Assembly (NCBI GenBank): GCA_028285305.1
Contig: JANQPV010000022.1
Coordinates: 1-64,000 of the forward strand
Source: Alphaproteobacteria bacterium
GTDB taxonomy: Bacteria > Pseudomonadota > Alphaproteobacteria > SMXP01
Length of the DNA stretch: 64,000 nucleotides
Reading direction: 5' to 3'
The notes under the pieces are model-generated. The model did no database searches. It worked only from the letters and a program-made list of their open reading frames with translations, and was not told the origin of the DNA. The translations under genes and the position numbers were made by a program. This document shows positions 52,338 through 62,806 of the stretch, in pieces (position 1 is the stretch's first letter; each line of letters starts with the position of its first letter).

Positions 52338-54425
52338 TTAGAAGCGGCCGCTGATGGAAAACCGCGCGTTGATCGGAGCGCCCACAGTCGCCTGATGGGT
52401 ACTGTGTGAGTACGGGAAGTAAAGCGTGTCCGTCAGGTTCTCGATATTGACTTGAATACGGACTTTGTCAGACACATCATAGTAGCCGGTCGCATCAACA
52501 CGCGTATAGCTCGGCAACGTGGCAGTCGATCCGTCCGTGATCAAAGATTCATCCTGATAGACGACACCCAATCCCAGGCCAAACCTTTCTGTAAACTGAT
52601 AGCCGCCCCAGAATGAGACCATGTGCTCCGGTAACTCTCTTGGCTCCAGGCCCGTCGCAGTTTCCCCGTCAAGGTAACTGTAGCCGCCGGAGACGAACAA
52701 ACGGTCGGTGACCTGTCCTTGAACTTGGAACTCAAAACCGTCAACCTCAAGACCTCTGACTTCGAATGTTTCGCCTGTTACATTGTCTCTTTCGGCGCGC
52801 GTTTGTTCGTTCTGGAAATATGCCGCCGTAAAGCTCAATGCAGGTGTGAAGTCCCACTTCACACCAAATTCCAGATTTTCGAAGACATCAGGGTCCAACT
52901 GGTCGCTGATGTTTGCAAACTGCTCCCCGCTGCGCGGCAGAAACGATTCGCTGTAACTCGCATATATCGAGATGTTTTCTCGGGGTTTGACAATAATGCC
53001 GCCACGCGGCGAAATCTCCTCGTCCTTTCGGCTTTCTGAGCCACCGTTTAGAATGTCGTCCACTTCGATGTCGAAACTGTCATACCGTACGCCGACGACC
53101 ACATCCAACCAGCTGGCCAGCTCAATCTGGTCCTGGATGTAGACCGAGTAGACGTCAATTCCCACATCGGTGTCGTCATTGGGATCTGCCGTAAAGTCAT
53201 TCGTGGTCGGAGCGCCTAGGTTCGTAACGCCCACACCTCCTCTAAAATTCAGCGGACGCTGAACACTGAAAAATTCGACATCGTCTGCCGAATCGCTCCA
53301 GAAAGCGTTAAAGCGGTCTTGCCGTGAGTCCGTATTGATGTACTCGCCGCCTGCCACAATGGTGTGGCCGATCGGGCCTGTTTCAAATTCCCCAATCAAG
53401 TTGGCCGACAGAATCAGATTTTGACGATCAGTGGCGTCCACATACCCATCAATGCCTACCACGTCAGGCGAAACCGCCTGATTGTAAGATGATGCGTAAA
53501 AGTTTGAGTACAGCTTGTCGTAATCGCCGTAAAAGGCGCTGAACACACCCTTTAAGCTGTCCAAGAATTCATGTTGGAGATTTGCGCGAAATAGGTGGGC
53601 TTTGAGCTCATGAAAGTTCAAGTCTTCATCACCGAAGACAATGTCTTCGAAGGCTTCGACAGGACGTCCGTTGGAACCCGTTGGAATGCCACGATCGATA
53701 AAGCGCTCGTGATTGATATACTCATAGGATAGATCGAGCGTCGTCGACGGGCTTAACTTAAACTTAGCTGTCGGGTTCACTCCAAAGCGATCTCCATCGT
53801 AGAAATCTCGGTGATTGTTTAAGTTCTCGTACATTGCATTCACTCGGAATGCCGCTTTTTCGTTTTCCGAATAGTTGCCGTCGACCTGAAACCCGAATTC
53901 GCCGAATGTGTCGACCGCTGCCTGGTAGCCCACAAAGGACTCACCGATCTCGCCTTTTTTGGTGACGCGATTCAAGATGCCGCCGGTGCCGCCGCGGCCA
54001 AAGAGAAGAGCGTTTGGCCCACGGAGGATTTCGACTTGCTCTAAGTTGTACAGAGGGCGGTAGTATTGGACATCGTCGCGGACTCCATCAATGAAGAAAT
54101 CCGCAGTGGACCTTACACCGCGGAACACGATTGCGTCCCTGTGGCCCTCACCTTGGGACATGTTGACGCCAGGCGTGTAGTTGATGATCTCGCCCACGCT
54201 AGAGAAGCCCCGAAGTTGGATTTGCTCCGCCGTGACAATCGAGAGGCTTTGCGGAACGTCAATGATGGGGGTTGGCGTTTTGACCGCGTTGACTTGATCC
54301 TGATACAGAACCTTTCCCTTCACAATGATGTTGTCGATGTCGCTGTCTTGAGCATGGGCGCTCACGGAGGTGAGCGCAGTGGTGCAGAGAGCTGCCAGAA
54401 GCAGCCTTTTACGAGAATCCCTCAT
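52338..54425 (-). CDS. TonB-dependent siderophore receptor
   Basis: 695 aa. Sec signal MRDSRKRLLLAALCTTALTS... ending SAHAQ. The plug has IDVPQSLSIVTAEQIQLRGF, INYTPGVNMSQGEGH, VFRGVRSTADFFIDGVRDD and VEILRGPNALLFGRGGTGG, which is the siderophore-receptor pattern of the FhuA/FptA type. The barrel ends in SGRF. A Fur-like box lies just upstream. It imports a ferric siderophore of unknown type. Confidence 0.93.
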   Translation of the reverse strand: MRDSRKRLLLAALCTTALTSVSAHAQDSDIDNIIVKGKVLYQDQVNAVKTPTPIIDVPQSLSIVTAEQIQLRGFSSVGEIINYTPGVNMSQGEGHRDAIVFRGVRSTADFFIDGVRDDVQYYRPLYNLEQVEILRGPNALLFGRGGTGGILNRVTKKGEIGESFVGYQAAVDTFGEFGFQVDGNYSENEKAAFRVNAMYENLNNHRDFYDGDRFGVNPTAKFKLSPSTTLDLSYEYINHERFIDRGIPTGSNGRPVEAFEDIVFGDEDLNFHELKAHLFRANLQHEFLDSLKGVFSAFYGDYDKLYSNFYASSYNQAVSPDVVGIDGYVDATDRQNLILSANLIGEFETGPIGHTIVAGGEYINTDSRQDRFNAFWSDSADDVEFFSVQRPLNFRGGVGVTNLGAPTTNDFTADPNDDTDVGIDVYSVYIQDQIELASWLDVVVGVRYDSFDIEVDDILNGGSESRKDEEISPRGGIIVKPRENISIYASYSESFLPRSGEQFANISDQLDPDVFENLEFGVKWDFTPALSFTAAYFQNEQTRAERDNVTGETFEVRGLEVDGFEFQVQGQVTDRLFVSGGYSYLDGETATGLEPRELPEHMVSFWGGYQFTERFGLGLGVVYQDESLITDGSTATLPSYTRVDATGYYDVSDKVRIQVNIENLTDTLYFPYSHSTHQATVGAPINARFSISGRF

Positions 54426-54442
54426 CTAATATTCCCCAGGCG

Positions 54443-54465
54443 TTTTTGATAATCATTCGCAAAAA
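54443..54465 (-). promoter_or_regulatory. Fur-like iron box
   Basis: On the minus strand it reads TTTTTGCGAATGATTATCAA, with the GATTATC/GATAATC core of Fur boxes, about 18-40 nt upstream of the siderophore receptor start. Position and gene type support iron repression. It fits Fur-type consensus rather than the Irr or RirA motifs as remembered. Confidence 0.65.
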
Positions 54466-54734
54466 TAGCGCGAGGGGTTCGCAATTGCATTTGCAAACAA
54501 GAGAGTCAAGGTCTTTAGAGATGAGGTGGGCACTTGGTCGCAATCTGTGCGTCTTTGTTGCAAAAGTGTGGCGGATTGGGAACAGAAGCCCAGTCGGGTC
54601 AATCTGCTCGTTTCGATTTGAGTGTCGGGGATATCTTATGAGAATCGTGCGTCCGGCTAGGGATTCCGGATGATTTGCAGCCGAGGGGGCTTAGAGCTGT
54701 GTCTGGGTTAAACGGAAAAAGAACCTAAGCGGGT

Positions 54735-54782
54735 TTCCGGAACCGTCCGCATACTTGCGCATGCCATTGGACGGTCCCGGAA
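54735..54782 (-). terminator. Long hairpin after the YHS-domain gene
   Basis: TTCCGGAACCGTCC and GGACGGTCCCGGAA pair over 14 positions with one mismatch; GCAT/ATGC may extend the stem inward. It lies 19 nt after the minus-strand YHS gene. A T-rich TTCTTTTT is about 14 nt further on, so termination is likely but not classical. Confidence 0.6.
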
Positions 54783-54800
54783 CACGTGGTGGTTTTGCGA

Positions 54801-55271
54801 CTACTTCGCTGCGGCTTTTGCTTTCAGATCCGGCCAGTTGACATCAGCTTTTTCGATGTGGCCGGGGACGTCTTTTTCCCATTTCCGCTGCACACCGGCG
54901 CTGTAATTCAGATACAGTTTGTTATCGACGATCTTCCAGTGATTGGGGTTTCCTCGCGCAAGATAACCGCCGGAGGCCGCCCAGGCACACCATCCGCCAT
55001 ATTGAGGGGCGTATTGTTCCGGGGCCGATTCAAATGCCGTTTTGTTATCCGCACTCGCAAAACGCCAGATCCGGCCATTCCAATTTAGTTCGTGGTCGGC
55101 GGAACCCTTGGTGGCTTTCCCGACGGAAAAGTAAGCGACAGGGTCGTAGCCGTCGACGGCAAGATTGTTTCTTTTTGCGTAGATATAGCTTGAGGCGGCG
55201 CTGCTGGCGACGGGGGCCAACGCTATCAGGGCAAAGGCCAATGCCGCGAATGTGACTGTTTGATATTTCAT
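54801..55271 (-). CDS. Exported YHS-domain protein
   Basis: 156 aa from ATG 55271, with a Sec signal peptide (MKYQTVTFAALAFALIALAP..., cleavage near SSA). The YHS domain reads NLAVDGYDPVAYFSVGKATK and AFESAPEQYAPQYGGWCAWA, with one cysteine. YHS domains bind copper or other metals in some proteins. It is often found beside metal-related genes; here it is near the siderophore receptor. Function unproven. Confidence 0.85.
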   Translation of the reverse strand: MKYQTVTFAALAFALIALAPVASSAASSYIYAKRNNLAVDGYDPVAYFSVGKATKGSADHELNWNGRIWRFASADNKTAFESAPEQYAPQYGGWCAWAASGGYLARGNPNHWKIVDNKLYLNYSAGVQRKWEKDVPGHIEKADVNWPDLKAKAAAK

Positions 55272-55334
55272 CGTTTCTTTTTTCCTTTTCTGATGTGGCG
55301 TACGAAGACGGTGTTGGAACACAACAATTAGGTG

Positions 55335-56270
55335 ATGTTTATGCCGAACAGCGGACCTTTTTCACTTCTCACCCGGGCGCTCATCCCCATCTTATTGGGT
55401 GCGTTTGGACTTGCGTACACAGTACAGGAAAGACAAGCGGAAGAGTTTGAACTTCTCGTGAGCTTGTTGACAGATGAAGCGCCGCAACGGCGGGAAGCCG
55501 GGGATAGCCTATGGGTGCGCTACTCCTTGCGGTGCGATGAACTTATCGAGAGGGTGACGTTACAATGCCGTCTTGGAGAGGAATATCGCGAAATCATCAC
55601 AGGATTGGTCGCAGACGCGCGGTTGGCCAATCTCAAAGACTATGAACAGCAGCCGGCGCGGCAGCAAATGGTTGTCGTGGCCGATGTTGAAAACGAGGCT
55701 GTTGGCGCCTTGAGTGGAAACAATCCTTTTGATCTGTTGCCGGAAGATGCTGTTGAGGACGACGAACCCGTGTTTGCCGAGGCTCCGGCTGAACCAGGCG
55801 AAGCCGCAGGGGCATGGCCCAGCGAAGACGCTTCTGGCACCGGTCGCGTATTCTCGGAGCAAACGGCTCTTCTCATGCACGAGCCGGTCTCCAAGATTGT
55901 GCAACAGCTCGATCCTCTTCTTTACGTTCATATTCCTCCAACAGTCGACAGGGACATGGTTCGGCGTTTTGAGTTGGCGCTTGAACAATATTCCATCAAC
56001 GGCCGCTCCATTGTCGTTCCCGGCATACAGCTTGTTAATCAGACTGCTGATGAAACCCAGTTGCGGTACTTCAAGGAGATCGACCGGGAAGAAGCGTATG
56101 AGATGGCCGATTACCTGCGTAAACTCGGATGCTCCGTTGCTGATCCCGTAAGCCTTGCGGTCCGTTACAACGAGGACAAGCGTGTGCGGCCGCGGACATA
56201 CGAGCTTTGGGTTGCCGGCGATGCAGAAACGGGGTGTTTAAGAGACTACGCAGAAGGGGCAATGAACTAG
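55335..56270 (+). CDS. Hypothetical protein with N-terminal membrane segment
   Basis: 311 aa from ATG 55335; GTG 55332 and ATG 55341 are alternatives. One hydrophobic segment (LLTRALIPILLGAFGLAYTV) then a Cys pair (RYSLRCDELIERVTLQCRLG). A central acidic, Pro/Ala-rich linker (about residues 135-175) leads to a C-terminal domain with QLVNQTADETQLRYFKEIDREEA and LRKLGC that resembles LytR_C or SPOR-like envelope modules only weakly. Not assigned. Confidence 0.6.
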   Translation: MFMPNSGPFSLLTRALIPILLGAFGLAYTVQERQAEEFELLVSLLTDEAPQRREAGDSLWVRYSLRCDELIERVTLQCRLGEEYREIITGLVADARLANLKDYEQQPARQQMVVVADVENEAVGALSGNNPFDLLPEDAVEDDEPVFAEAPAEPGEAAGAWPSEDASGTGRVFSEQTALLMHEPVSKIVQQLDPLLYVHIPPTVDRDMVRRFELALEQYSINGRSIVVPGIQLVNQTADETQLRYFKEIDREEAYEMADYLRKLGCSVADPVSLAVRYNEDKRVRPRTYELWVAGDAETGCLRDYAEGAMN

Positions 56271-56464
56271 TGCGTTTCGGAGGGATTTGTTTTCGTTCCG
56301 TAAAGCCTCTGACTTAATTTAATGATGAGGTAAGGTGCGTGCGGTTTTGTCCCCATGATTGAGACAATTGGTGGCCTTGAGCCAGGCCCGATGTAATGTC
56401 ATAAGTGCTGACCGATTCCTGGTTCAGGCGCCACGGAAATAAGAGGAAAAAGGACAAACGTTTC

Positions 56465-56875
56465 ATGTCCGAATCAAATCAAAAGGCTACACGGCCGCTT
56501 TCGCCCCATCTGCAGATTTATCGCTGGCCCGTCACCATGATCACGTCGATCACCCATCGGGCAACGGGTGTGGGAAACTATATTGGCACGTTCTTTTTGG
56601 CGTGGTGGCTTCTGGCCGCTGCGATGGGGCAAAAGGCTTATGAGACCTTTCAAGCCGTGGCCGGTAGTCCGATCGGACTGATTGTGCTGTTTGGCTATAC
56701 TTGGTCTCTTATCTATCACCTTTGTAACGGTGTTCGGCATCTGACGTGGGATGTTGGCGCGGGCTTTAAAAATGCGACGGCGGAAACGACGGGCGCTTTT
56801 GTCATTATTATCTCTTTGGCGCTGACATTGTTTGTTTGGGTCGTCGGGGTTGCCGGAATGGGAGGTGGCCAATGA
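56465..56875 (+). CDS. sdhC: Succinate dehydrogenase cytochrome b556 subunit
   Basis: Membrane anchor of complex II that binds heme b and quinone. 136 aa from ATG 56465, with three membrane helices. Motifs RPLSPHLQIYRWPVTMITSITHRATG and HLCNGVRHLTWD (axial His region) are typical. First gene of sdhCDA; sdhD overlaps its stop (ATGA). Confidence 0.95.
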   Translation: MSESNQKATRPLSPHLQIYRWPVTMITSITHRATGVGNYIGTFFLAWWLLAAAMGQKAYETFQAVAGSPIGLIVLFGYTWSLIYHLCNGVRHLTWDVGAGFKNATAETTGAFVIIISLALTLFVWVVGVAGMGGGQ

Positions 56876-57252
56876 GCATTCAGACGCCTTTGAACAAAGT
56901 GCGGGGCTTAGGGTCGGCCCAAGAAGGGGTCGGCCACTTTTGGCACCAACGGGTCACGGCAGTCGCCCTTGTTCCTTTGGTCCTGTGGTTTCTTGTCTCG
57001 CTCTATCACCATATCGGCGATCCCTATCAGGAAGTTGTCGAATGGCTGGGAAAGCCGACGACCGCTATTCCGCTTTTGTTTCTCATCCTCGCGGGTTTCT
57101 ACCACATGAAATTAGGGATGCAGGTGGTCGTTGAAGACTATGTTCAAAAGGACTCGTCCAAGATCATTTTGTTGCTTTTGAACAATCTCGTGGCAATCGG
57201 ACTCGGTGTAGTCTGTGTTTATGCCGTTTTGAAACTGAGTTTCGGGGTCTAA
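56872..57252 (+). CDS. sdhD: Succinate dehydrogenase hydrophobic anchor subunit
   Basis: 126 aa from ATG 56872, overlapping the sdhC stop by 4 nt. Three membrane helices. [19 protein letters not shown] and [16 protein letters not shown] (His-x-Lys region for heme/quinone) match SdhD. sdhA follows after 4 nt. Confidence 0.94.
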   Translation: MSIQTPLNKVRGLGSAQEGVGHFWHQRVTAVALVPLVLWFLVSLYHHIGDPYQEVVEWLGKPTTAIPLLFLILAGFYHMKLGMQVVVEDYVQKDSSKIILLLLNNLVAIGLGVVCVYAVLKLSFGV

Positions 57253-57256
57253 TCCT

Positions 57257-59083
57257 ATGTCTAAATCAAATGGTGGGGCTGCTCCGGCTACGAATGGCCA
57301 GGCCTATCCAATCACCGATCACACATTTGACGTGGTTGTCGTCGGTGCCGGCGGCGCGGGGTTGCGCGCAACAATGGGTGCGGCGCAAGCTGGGCTCCGG
57401 ACGGCATGCATCACGAAAGTGTTTCCCACCCGCAGTCACACAGTCGCCGCTCAAGGCGGCATTTCGGCGTCCCTTGGAAATATGGGAGAGGACGATTGGC
57501 GCTGGCATATGTACGACACGGTTAAGGGCTCCGACTGGCTGGGTGACCAAGACGCGATCGAATACCTGTGTAAAGAAGCTCCGCAAGCGGTCTATGAGCT
57601 TGAGCATTTTGGTGTGCCCTTTTCCCGGACCGAAGACGGAAAAATCTACCAGCGGGCGTTCGGCGGGATGACGTCGAACTTCGGCGAAGGGATCGTTCAG
57701 CGTACATGTGCAGCGGCCGACAGAACGGGACATGCGATCCTTCACACGCTCTATGGGCAATCCCTTCGTTTTGATGCGGAGTTCTTCATTGAGTACTTTG
57801 TCCTCGATTTGTTGATGGACGAGGAAGGCGCTTGCCGGGGGGTCTTGGCTTGGAAATTGGACGACGGCACCTTGCACCGGATCCGGGCACAGCGAACTAT
57901 CCTTGCCACGGGCGGGTATGGACGGGCCTATTTTTCCTGTACATCTGCACATACGTGTACCGGCGACGGTAATGCGATGGTCTTGCGCGCGGGATTGCCG
58001 CTGCAAGATATGGAATTCGTTCAGTTTCATCCGACGGGTATCTACGGTGCGGGTGTTCTGATCACGGAAGGTGCACGCGGCGAAGGCGGATATCTTGTGA
58101 ACTCGGAAGGCGAACGCTTTATGGAGCGATATGCGCCTTCGGCCAAAGACCTCGCCTCTCGTGATGTTGTGAGCCGATCTATGACGATGGAGATCCGCGA
58201 AGGACGCGGTGTCGGTCCTGAAAAAGATCATATTTTCCTGCATTTGGATCATCTGGATCCGAACGTTCTTGCTGAACGGCTGCCTGGTATTTCGGAATCG
58301 GCGAAGATCTTTGCCGGTGTGGATGTTACCAAGCAACCCATTCCAGTGATTCCGACGGTTCACTATAATATGGGCGGGATACAGACAAATTATCACGGCG
58401 AAGTCTATACTTTGAAAGACGGCGATCCCGACACGATCGTTCCGGGCTTGATGGCGGTCGGCGAGGCGGCCTGTGTGTCTGTGCACGGTGCAAATCGGCT
58501 AGGGTCAAATTCGCTGATCGACCTCGTGGTGTTCGGCCGGGCTGCCGGGCTGCGGTGTGAAGAAACGCTCGACATCGGTGCAAAGCAACCTGACTTGGAA
58601 AAAGATGCGGCTGAAAAGGCTCTCTCCCGATTGGACCGTTTGCGCCATGCGGATGGTTCGACGTCGACGGCGGAACTGCGCGGCCGCATGCAGCGCGTGA
58701 TGCAAAACAATTGCGCTGTGTTCAGGACCGGAGAGGTCCTTGAAGAAGGTCAGGTCCTCATCTCAGAAGTCTTCCAGGGCGCGGCCGACATTAAGGTGAG
58801 TGACCGCAGCATGATCTGGAACACGGATCTTATGGAAACCTTGGAGTTTGACAATTTGATTAGTCAGGCTGTGGTGACCGTGAGTTCGGCTGTTAACCGA
58901 ACGGAAAGCCGGGGGGCGCACGCAAGGGAAGACTATCCTGACCGGGACGACGAAAACTGGATGAAGCACACGCTTGCCTGGATCGATGAAAAAGGCGAGG
59001 TCGTTATCGATTACAGACCTGTCCACTCCTACACCCTGACCAATGATGTCCAGTATATCGAGCCCAAGGCTCGGGTTTACTAG
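57257..59083 (+). CDS. sdhA: Succinate dehydrogenase flavoprotein subunit
   Basis: Oxidises succinate to fumarate with covalently bound FAD. 608 aa. GAGGAGLRA at the FAD site; the [16 protein letters not shown] segment contains the FAD-linked His; [10 protein letters not shown] and [20 protein letters not shown] are conserved. The C-terminal domain is complete. Unlike the usual sdhCDAB order, sdhB does not follow directly; two other genes lie in between. Confidence 0.97.
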   Translation: MSKSNGGAAPATNGQAYPITDHTFDVVVVGAGGAGLRATMGAAQAGLRTACITKVFPTRSHTVAAQGGISASLGNMGEDDWRWHMYDTVKGSDWLGDQDAIEYLCKEAPQAVYELEHFGVPFSRTEDGKIYQRAFGGMTSNFGEGIVQRTCAAADRTGHAILHTLYGQSLRFDAEFFIEYFVLDLLMDEEGACRGVLAWKLDDGTLHRIRAQRTILATGGYGRAYFSCTSAHTCTGDGNAMVLRAGLPLQDMEFVQFHPTGIYGAGVLITEGARGEGGYLVNSEGERFMERYAPSAKDLASRDVVSRSMTMEIREGRGVGPEKDHIFLHLDHLDPNVLAERLPGISESAKIFAGVDVTKQPIPVIPTVHYNMGGIQTNYHGEVYTLKDGDPDTIVPGLMAVGEAACVSVHGANRLGSNSLIDLVVFGRAAGLRCEETLDIGAKQPDLEKDAAEKALSRLDRLRHADGSTSTAELRGRMQRVMQNNCAVFRTGEVLEEGQVLISEVFQGAADIKVSDRSMIWNTDLMETLEFDNLISQAVVTVSSAVNRTESRGAHAREDYPDRDDENWMKHTLAWIDEKGEVVIDYRPVHSYTLTNDVQYIEPKARVY

Positions 59084-59233
59084 CAATTCCCTAGGGTTTG
59101 TTTAGGGCTCTACTGTCAAAACCTGTGTTTTTGCTGACCTTGGGATCGGTTTACTGGAGCGTTCGCGATTAACTTGCAAGTCTGGCCGGGGCTCCGCTAA
59201 ACTGAGTTGGGAGCACTGGTTTAGAGCGGAAAA

Positions 59234-59758
59234 GTGGAAAGAACCGAACGTTGGGCGAAAGTCCTAAAAACGGTTGGGCACCTGGAAGGGCAGCCGATTG
59301 TGTCGGTGATGCCCGCCCAGTTCGTTGAACCAACCCGGGGTGGCGCCTCGTCCAAAAAGGTGTTGGGGCAACTTGTTCTTACCGCCGAGCAGCTCCTCTT
59401 TTTCCGCGTTCAACGGGGCCGGTCGGACATCGTCTTGCGGCACGACCCCATACCCATAGATATCAAGGCCATTGTCGACTTGGAGGTGGACTCGGACGGG
59501 GACCGCATTCACGAGATGATCATTGAGCACGGCGACAAGAAACACGCGTTCAAATGCTATGAGGACAGCGACGTTGTTGTGGCCTTCACGTCGGCTCTGG
59601 CTGCTCTCAGCGAAGGGCGCATGCTTCCGGCCGAGTTGCCTCTCGATCAGGACGACAAGGTTCGCGTCAAAGAGAGTCAGGCTTGGAACTATTTTCTCGG
59701 TCTGATCATTCTTGGTATTCTGGGGCTGTTCTACTGGCTTTTTCAGTGGACGTTTTAG
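59234..59758 (+). CDS. Hypothetical protein with C-terminal membrane anchor
   Basis: 174 aa, GTG start 59234 (GAGCGG ahead). The body is beta-rich (KKVLGQLVLTAEQLLFFRVQ, DIKAIVDLEVDSDGDRIHEM), reminiscent of a PH-like domain. One membrane helix lies at the end (NYFLGLIILGILGLFYWLF). It has no known role in succinate oxidation. It lies 150 nt after sdhA and precedes creD. Confidence 0.65.
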   Translation: MERTERWAKVLKTVGHLEGQPIVSVMPAQFVEPTRGGASSKKVLGQLVLTAEQLLFFRVQRGRSDIVLRHDPIPIDIKAIVDLEVDSDGDRIHEMIIEHGDKKHAFKCYEDSDVVVAFTSALAALSEGRMLPAELPLDQDDKVRVKESQAWNYFLGLIILGILGLFYWLFQWTF

Positions 59759-59992
59759 AGCCGCGATCCCTTCTTCAATGAATTGGCTCTAAGATCTTGG
59801 GCTTTCGTCTATCCGGACGGTGAACCGGATACCCGCTTGTTCAAGTTGAAGACAAGCTCCCACCGGGAAACGCCTAAGGCGGCTGCCGCATCTAAGGAGA
59901 ATTTGCACAAACGAGTCACGGTCCGGCCGGGAAAGTGCCGTTGTCTGTTCCTTTATTCAGATTGGGTCAAATAACAGGGACGCAAGTGAGCC

Positions 59993-61357
59993 ATGGCGAC
60001 GACGGAAACGGCTGAGCGGCCGAGAGGTGCTGGCGGTGTGAGGCCCTTCCTCAAATCACCAACGGCCAAACTCTTCCTTATCGGCATCATTATTTTTGTT
60101 TTGCTTGTCCCGTTGATGATGGTGTGGGCTCTCCTTAGCGACAGGGAGCGCCGGGCAAGCGAAGTGGAAGCGGATGTCAGTCAAAGCTGGGGCGGCGCGC
60201 AGCGGGTGGCCGGGCCCTTTTTGATTGTGCCGTACAAAGAAGTGCGGCGGGTTAAGCAAGAAGACGAGATTGTGGAGAAGGTCGTGCGCCAGAATATGGT
60301 GTTTTTGCCTGATGATTTGAGTATCGAAACAAATGTTGAAGGCGAAATCCGCAAACGCTCCATATTTGAAGTCTCTGTCTACAGAGCAAGCCTGACGGTC
60401 ACAGGTGAGTTCGCCGCCCCCAAATCGGAAGAGTTGGTGGATGACACCGCGACGATGCTTTGGGAAGAGGCGCTTCTCGCGATCGGCGTTTCGGACGTGC
60501 GGGCGTTTCAGGACAACGTGCTCCTTAAAACCTCGCTGAGCGGCGACCGGATTCCGTTTGAGCCCAGTGTCGGCGTGCCTGGCGCTTACATCAACGGTAT
60601 TCACGCCCCTCTCAAAAACGCGGAGAACGGTTTTCGTTTCGAGGTCGATGTGAACCTCAAAGGCTCCCAGACGCTGTCCTTTGTGCCAGCGGGGCGCAAT
60701 ACGCAGGTGAAAGCCACATCAAATTGGCCGGACCCTAGCTTTTATGGTTCCTTCCTTCCGGATACGCCGCGAATCTCCGATGACGGTTTTGAAGCGGAGT
60801 GGCAGGTGCCCCATCTGGCGCGCAGCGTGCCTCAGCAATGGATTCTGGGGCAGTACAATCTCAACGTCTTCGACAATTCTCAGTTCGGGGTGCGGTTCTA
60901 TCAGTCTATCGACTTTTATCATCTGGTGGAGCGGTCGCTGAAATACGCAGTGCTCTTTATCGTGATCGTTTTTGCGGCTGTCTTCGTGCTGGAGTCTCTC
61001 TCTGGCGAGCGGGTGCATATGGTGCAGTATCTTTTTGTGGGCCTGTCGCAGATCGTGTTTTATCTGTTGCTGCTCTCTTTGGCTGAGCATCGGGGCTTTG
61101 AGTTTGCTTACCAGGTGGCGGCGGTGGCGACGGTCAGTCTCATTACGATCTACACGGGCCTCATTCTGCGGAGCGTTTGGCGTGGCATCGTGATGTTTGC
61201 GGTGCTGCTCTTGACGTACGGGTTGCTCTACTTCCTCTTGAAGCTTGAGGATTATGCCTTGTTGGTCGGCTCCGTGGCCGTCTTTGCGGTGCTGGCGATT
61301 ACCATGTTCGCCACGCTGCGGCTCGATTGGAGCCCAGGGACGCCGGAGAAGAGGTAG
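59993..61357 (+). CDS. creD: Inner-membrane protein CreD
   Basis: 454 aa, inner-membrane protein of the CreD family. One N-terminal membrane helix is followed by a large periplasmic beta-rich domain (VAGPFLIVPYKE, FLPDDLSIETNV, VPGAYINGIHAPL), the SFYGSFLPD segment, and five C-terminal helices (from about residue 320). In Enterobacteria creD belongs to the CreBC regulon and affects envelope integrity. Here no creBC is visible. It sits between sdhA and sdhB. Confidence 0.9.
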   Translation: MATTETAERPRGAGGVRPFLKSPTAKLFLIGIIIFVLLVPLMMVWALLSDRERRASEVEADVSQSWGGAQRVAGPFLIVPYKEVRRVKQEDEIVEKVVRQNMVFLPDDLSIETNVEGEIRKRSIFEVSVYRASLTVTGEFAAPKSEELVDDTATMLWEEALLAIGVSDVRAFQDNVLLKTSLSGDRIPFEPSVGVPGAYINGIHAPLKNAENGFRFEVDVNLKGSQTLSFVPAGRNTQVKATSNWPDPSFYGSFLPDTPRISDDGFEAEWQVPHLARSVPQQWILGQYNLNVFDNSQFGVRFYQSIDFYHLVERSLKYAVLFIVIVFAAVFVLESLSGERVHMVQYLFVGLSQIVFYLLLLSLAEHRGFEFAYQVAAVATVSLITIYTGLILRSVWRGIVMFAVLLLTYGLLYFLLKLEDYALLVGSVAVFAVLAITMFATLRLDWSPGTPEKR

Positions 61358-61556
61358 GAAGCGTGGTGAATTGATCGGGTTGCGACCCCTCGCCCCAACC
61401 CGATCCAAGAGGGTGCAATTCCGCGTATTTGATTTGAAGGGCAACGGGTTTGTACCCTTCACAAGGTTGCGAGTTTGTTTGCAACTTTGCGCCTAGATTG
61501 GTACTCAAGAAGCAAGCTGGCACGCGCCCTGGCTGACGAAAACGCAAGGATATCAA

Positions 61557-62336
61557 ATGGTTGAACTCACGCTGCCGAAGAACAGCAAGATTCGTAAAGG
61601 CAAGACTTGGAAGACCGGGGCCAAGCCCAAAAACAAGAAGAAGTTCAAGGTCTATCGTTGGAGCCCGGATGACGGCAAAAACCCGTCCATGGATACTTAC
61701 GAGGTGGACATGGACACGTGCGGACCAATGGTTCTGGATGCGCTCATCAAAATCAAAAACGAGATTGATCCGACTCTCACCTTCCGCCGTTCGTGCCGGG
61801 AAGGCGTGTGCGGGTCTTGCGCTATGAACATTGACGGACGGAACACGCTCGCCTGTACCAAGGCCATCGACGATGTGGACGGTGAGGTGACTATATATCC
61901 TCTGCCGCACATGGAAGTGGTGAAGGATTTGGTGCCGGATCTGACGACCTTCTATACCCAATATGCCTCCATCGAGCCTTGGCTTCATACGGACACACCT
62001 CAGCCGGAAAAGGAATGGCTGCAAAGCCGGGAAGACCGGGACGAGCTTGATGGGCTTTACGAGTGCATCCTATGCGCCTGTTGCTCGACCTCTTGCCCCA
62101 GCTATTGGTGGAACGGCGACCGCTATCTGGGGCCCGCGGTTCTTTTGCAAGCCTACCGTTGGCTCATCGACAGCCGCGACGAAGCGACCGGCGACAGGTT
62201 GGACGACCTCCAAGATCCCTTCCGGCTTTATCGGTGTCATACGATCATGAATTGCGCGAACACTTGCCCCAAAGGGCTTAACCCTGCCAAGGCCATTGCC
62301 GAAATCAAAAAGATGATGGTCGAACGTCATGTCTAG
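61557..62336 (+). CDS. sdhB: Succinate dehydrogenase iron-sulfur subunit
   Basis: 259 aa. [2Fe-2S]: [15 protein letters not shown] with a downstream Cys (NTLACTKA). [4Fe-4S] and [3Fe-4S]: [16 protein letters not shown] and [18 protein letters not shown]. The N-terminal ~15 residues are Lys-rich ([18 protein letters not shown]). The ATG follows AAGGATATCAA. It is separated from sdhA by the PH-like protein and creD, with a 200-nt gap after creD. Confidence 0.97.
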   Translation: MVELTLPKNSKIRKGKTWKTGAKPKNKKKFKVYRWSPDDGKNPSMDTYEVDMDTCGPMVLDALIKIKNEIDPTLTFRRSCREGVCGSCAMNIDGRNTLACTKAIDDVDGEVTIYPLPHMEVVKDLVPDLTTFYTQYASIEPWLHTDTPQPEKEWLQSREDRDELDGLYECILCACCSTSCPSYWWNGDRYLGPAVLLQAYRWLIDSRDEATGDRLDDLQDPFRLYRCHTIMNCANTCPKGLNPAKAIAEIKKMMVERHV

Positions 62337-62347
62337 CGAGTGACGAG

Positions 62348-62782
62348 ATGCCGGACGCACTCATCATCACCCTGGCTCAGGACGGCCAAGACGCTCAGTT
62401 TGCGTTTCCGGTGATGGAGCAGTTGCGGCCTGACATCGACGAGGAACACTTTCCTCAGCGTATTGATGAGTTGATGGAGGACGGCTATCAGTTGGCCATG
62501 CTCTTCCAAGAACTCAAAGTGGTGGCCTGTGCAGGCTATTCATACGGTGATAGCTTGGCGTGGGGTAAATACCTCTATGTACATGATCTGGTGACGGATG
62601 AAGAGTCGCGCGGCCAAGGATTTGGGTCGGCACTCTTATCTTGGCTCAAAGAGCAGGCGCGCCAACATGGTTGTGATCAGTTGCACCTCGATTCCGGTGT
62701 GCGACGGGAAGGCGCGCATAGATTCTATGTGCGTGAGGGTATGGAGGATGCGAGCAAGCATTTTCGCTGGACGCTCAAATAG
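62348..62782 (+). CDS. GNAT-family acetyltransferase
   Basis: 144 aa. The GNAT acetyl-CoA loop is seen in VHDLVTDEESRGQGFGSALLSWLKEQA, with the RGQGFG variant of R/QxxGxG/A. Strands and helix order fit the fold. Acceptor unknown. It starts 11 nt after sdhB. Confidence 0.85.
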   Translation: MPDALIITLAQDGQDAQFAFPVMEQLRPDIDEEHFPQRIDELMEDGYQLAMLFQELKVVACAGYSYGDSLAWGKYLYVHDLVTDEESRGQGFGSALLSWLKEQARQHGCDQLHLDSGVRREGAHRFYVREGMEDASKHFRWTLK

Positions 62783-62806
62783 TTGTTCAGCTCAAAGGAG
62801 ACACTC

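Larger units (their letters stand above)
54426..54800. other. Intergenic region upstream of the siderophore receptor
   Basis: 375 bp without a supported gene. It holds a Fur-like box next to the receptor start (54443-54465) and the hairpin terminator of the YHS-domain gene (54735-54782). No other feature was seen. Confidence 0.6.

Noticed and set aside
59783-59974. 63-aa frame with TTG start between the PH-like gene and creD
   Set aside because: No ribosome binding site, no motif, and a composition typical of non-coding sequence; left as intergenic.
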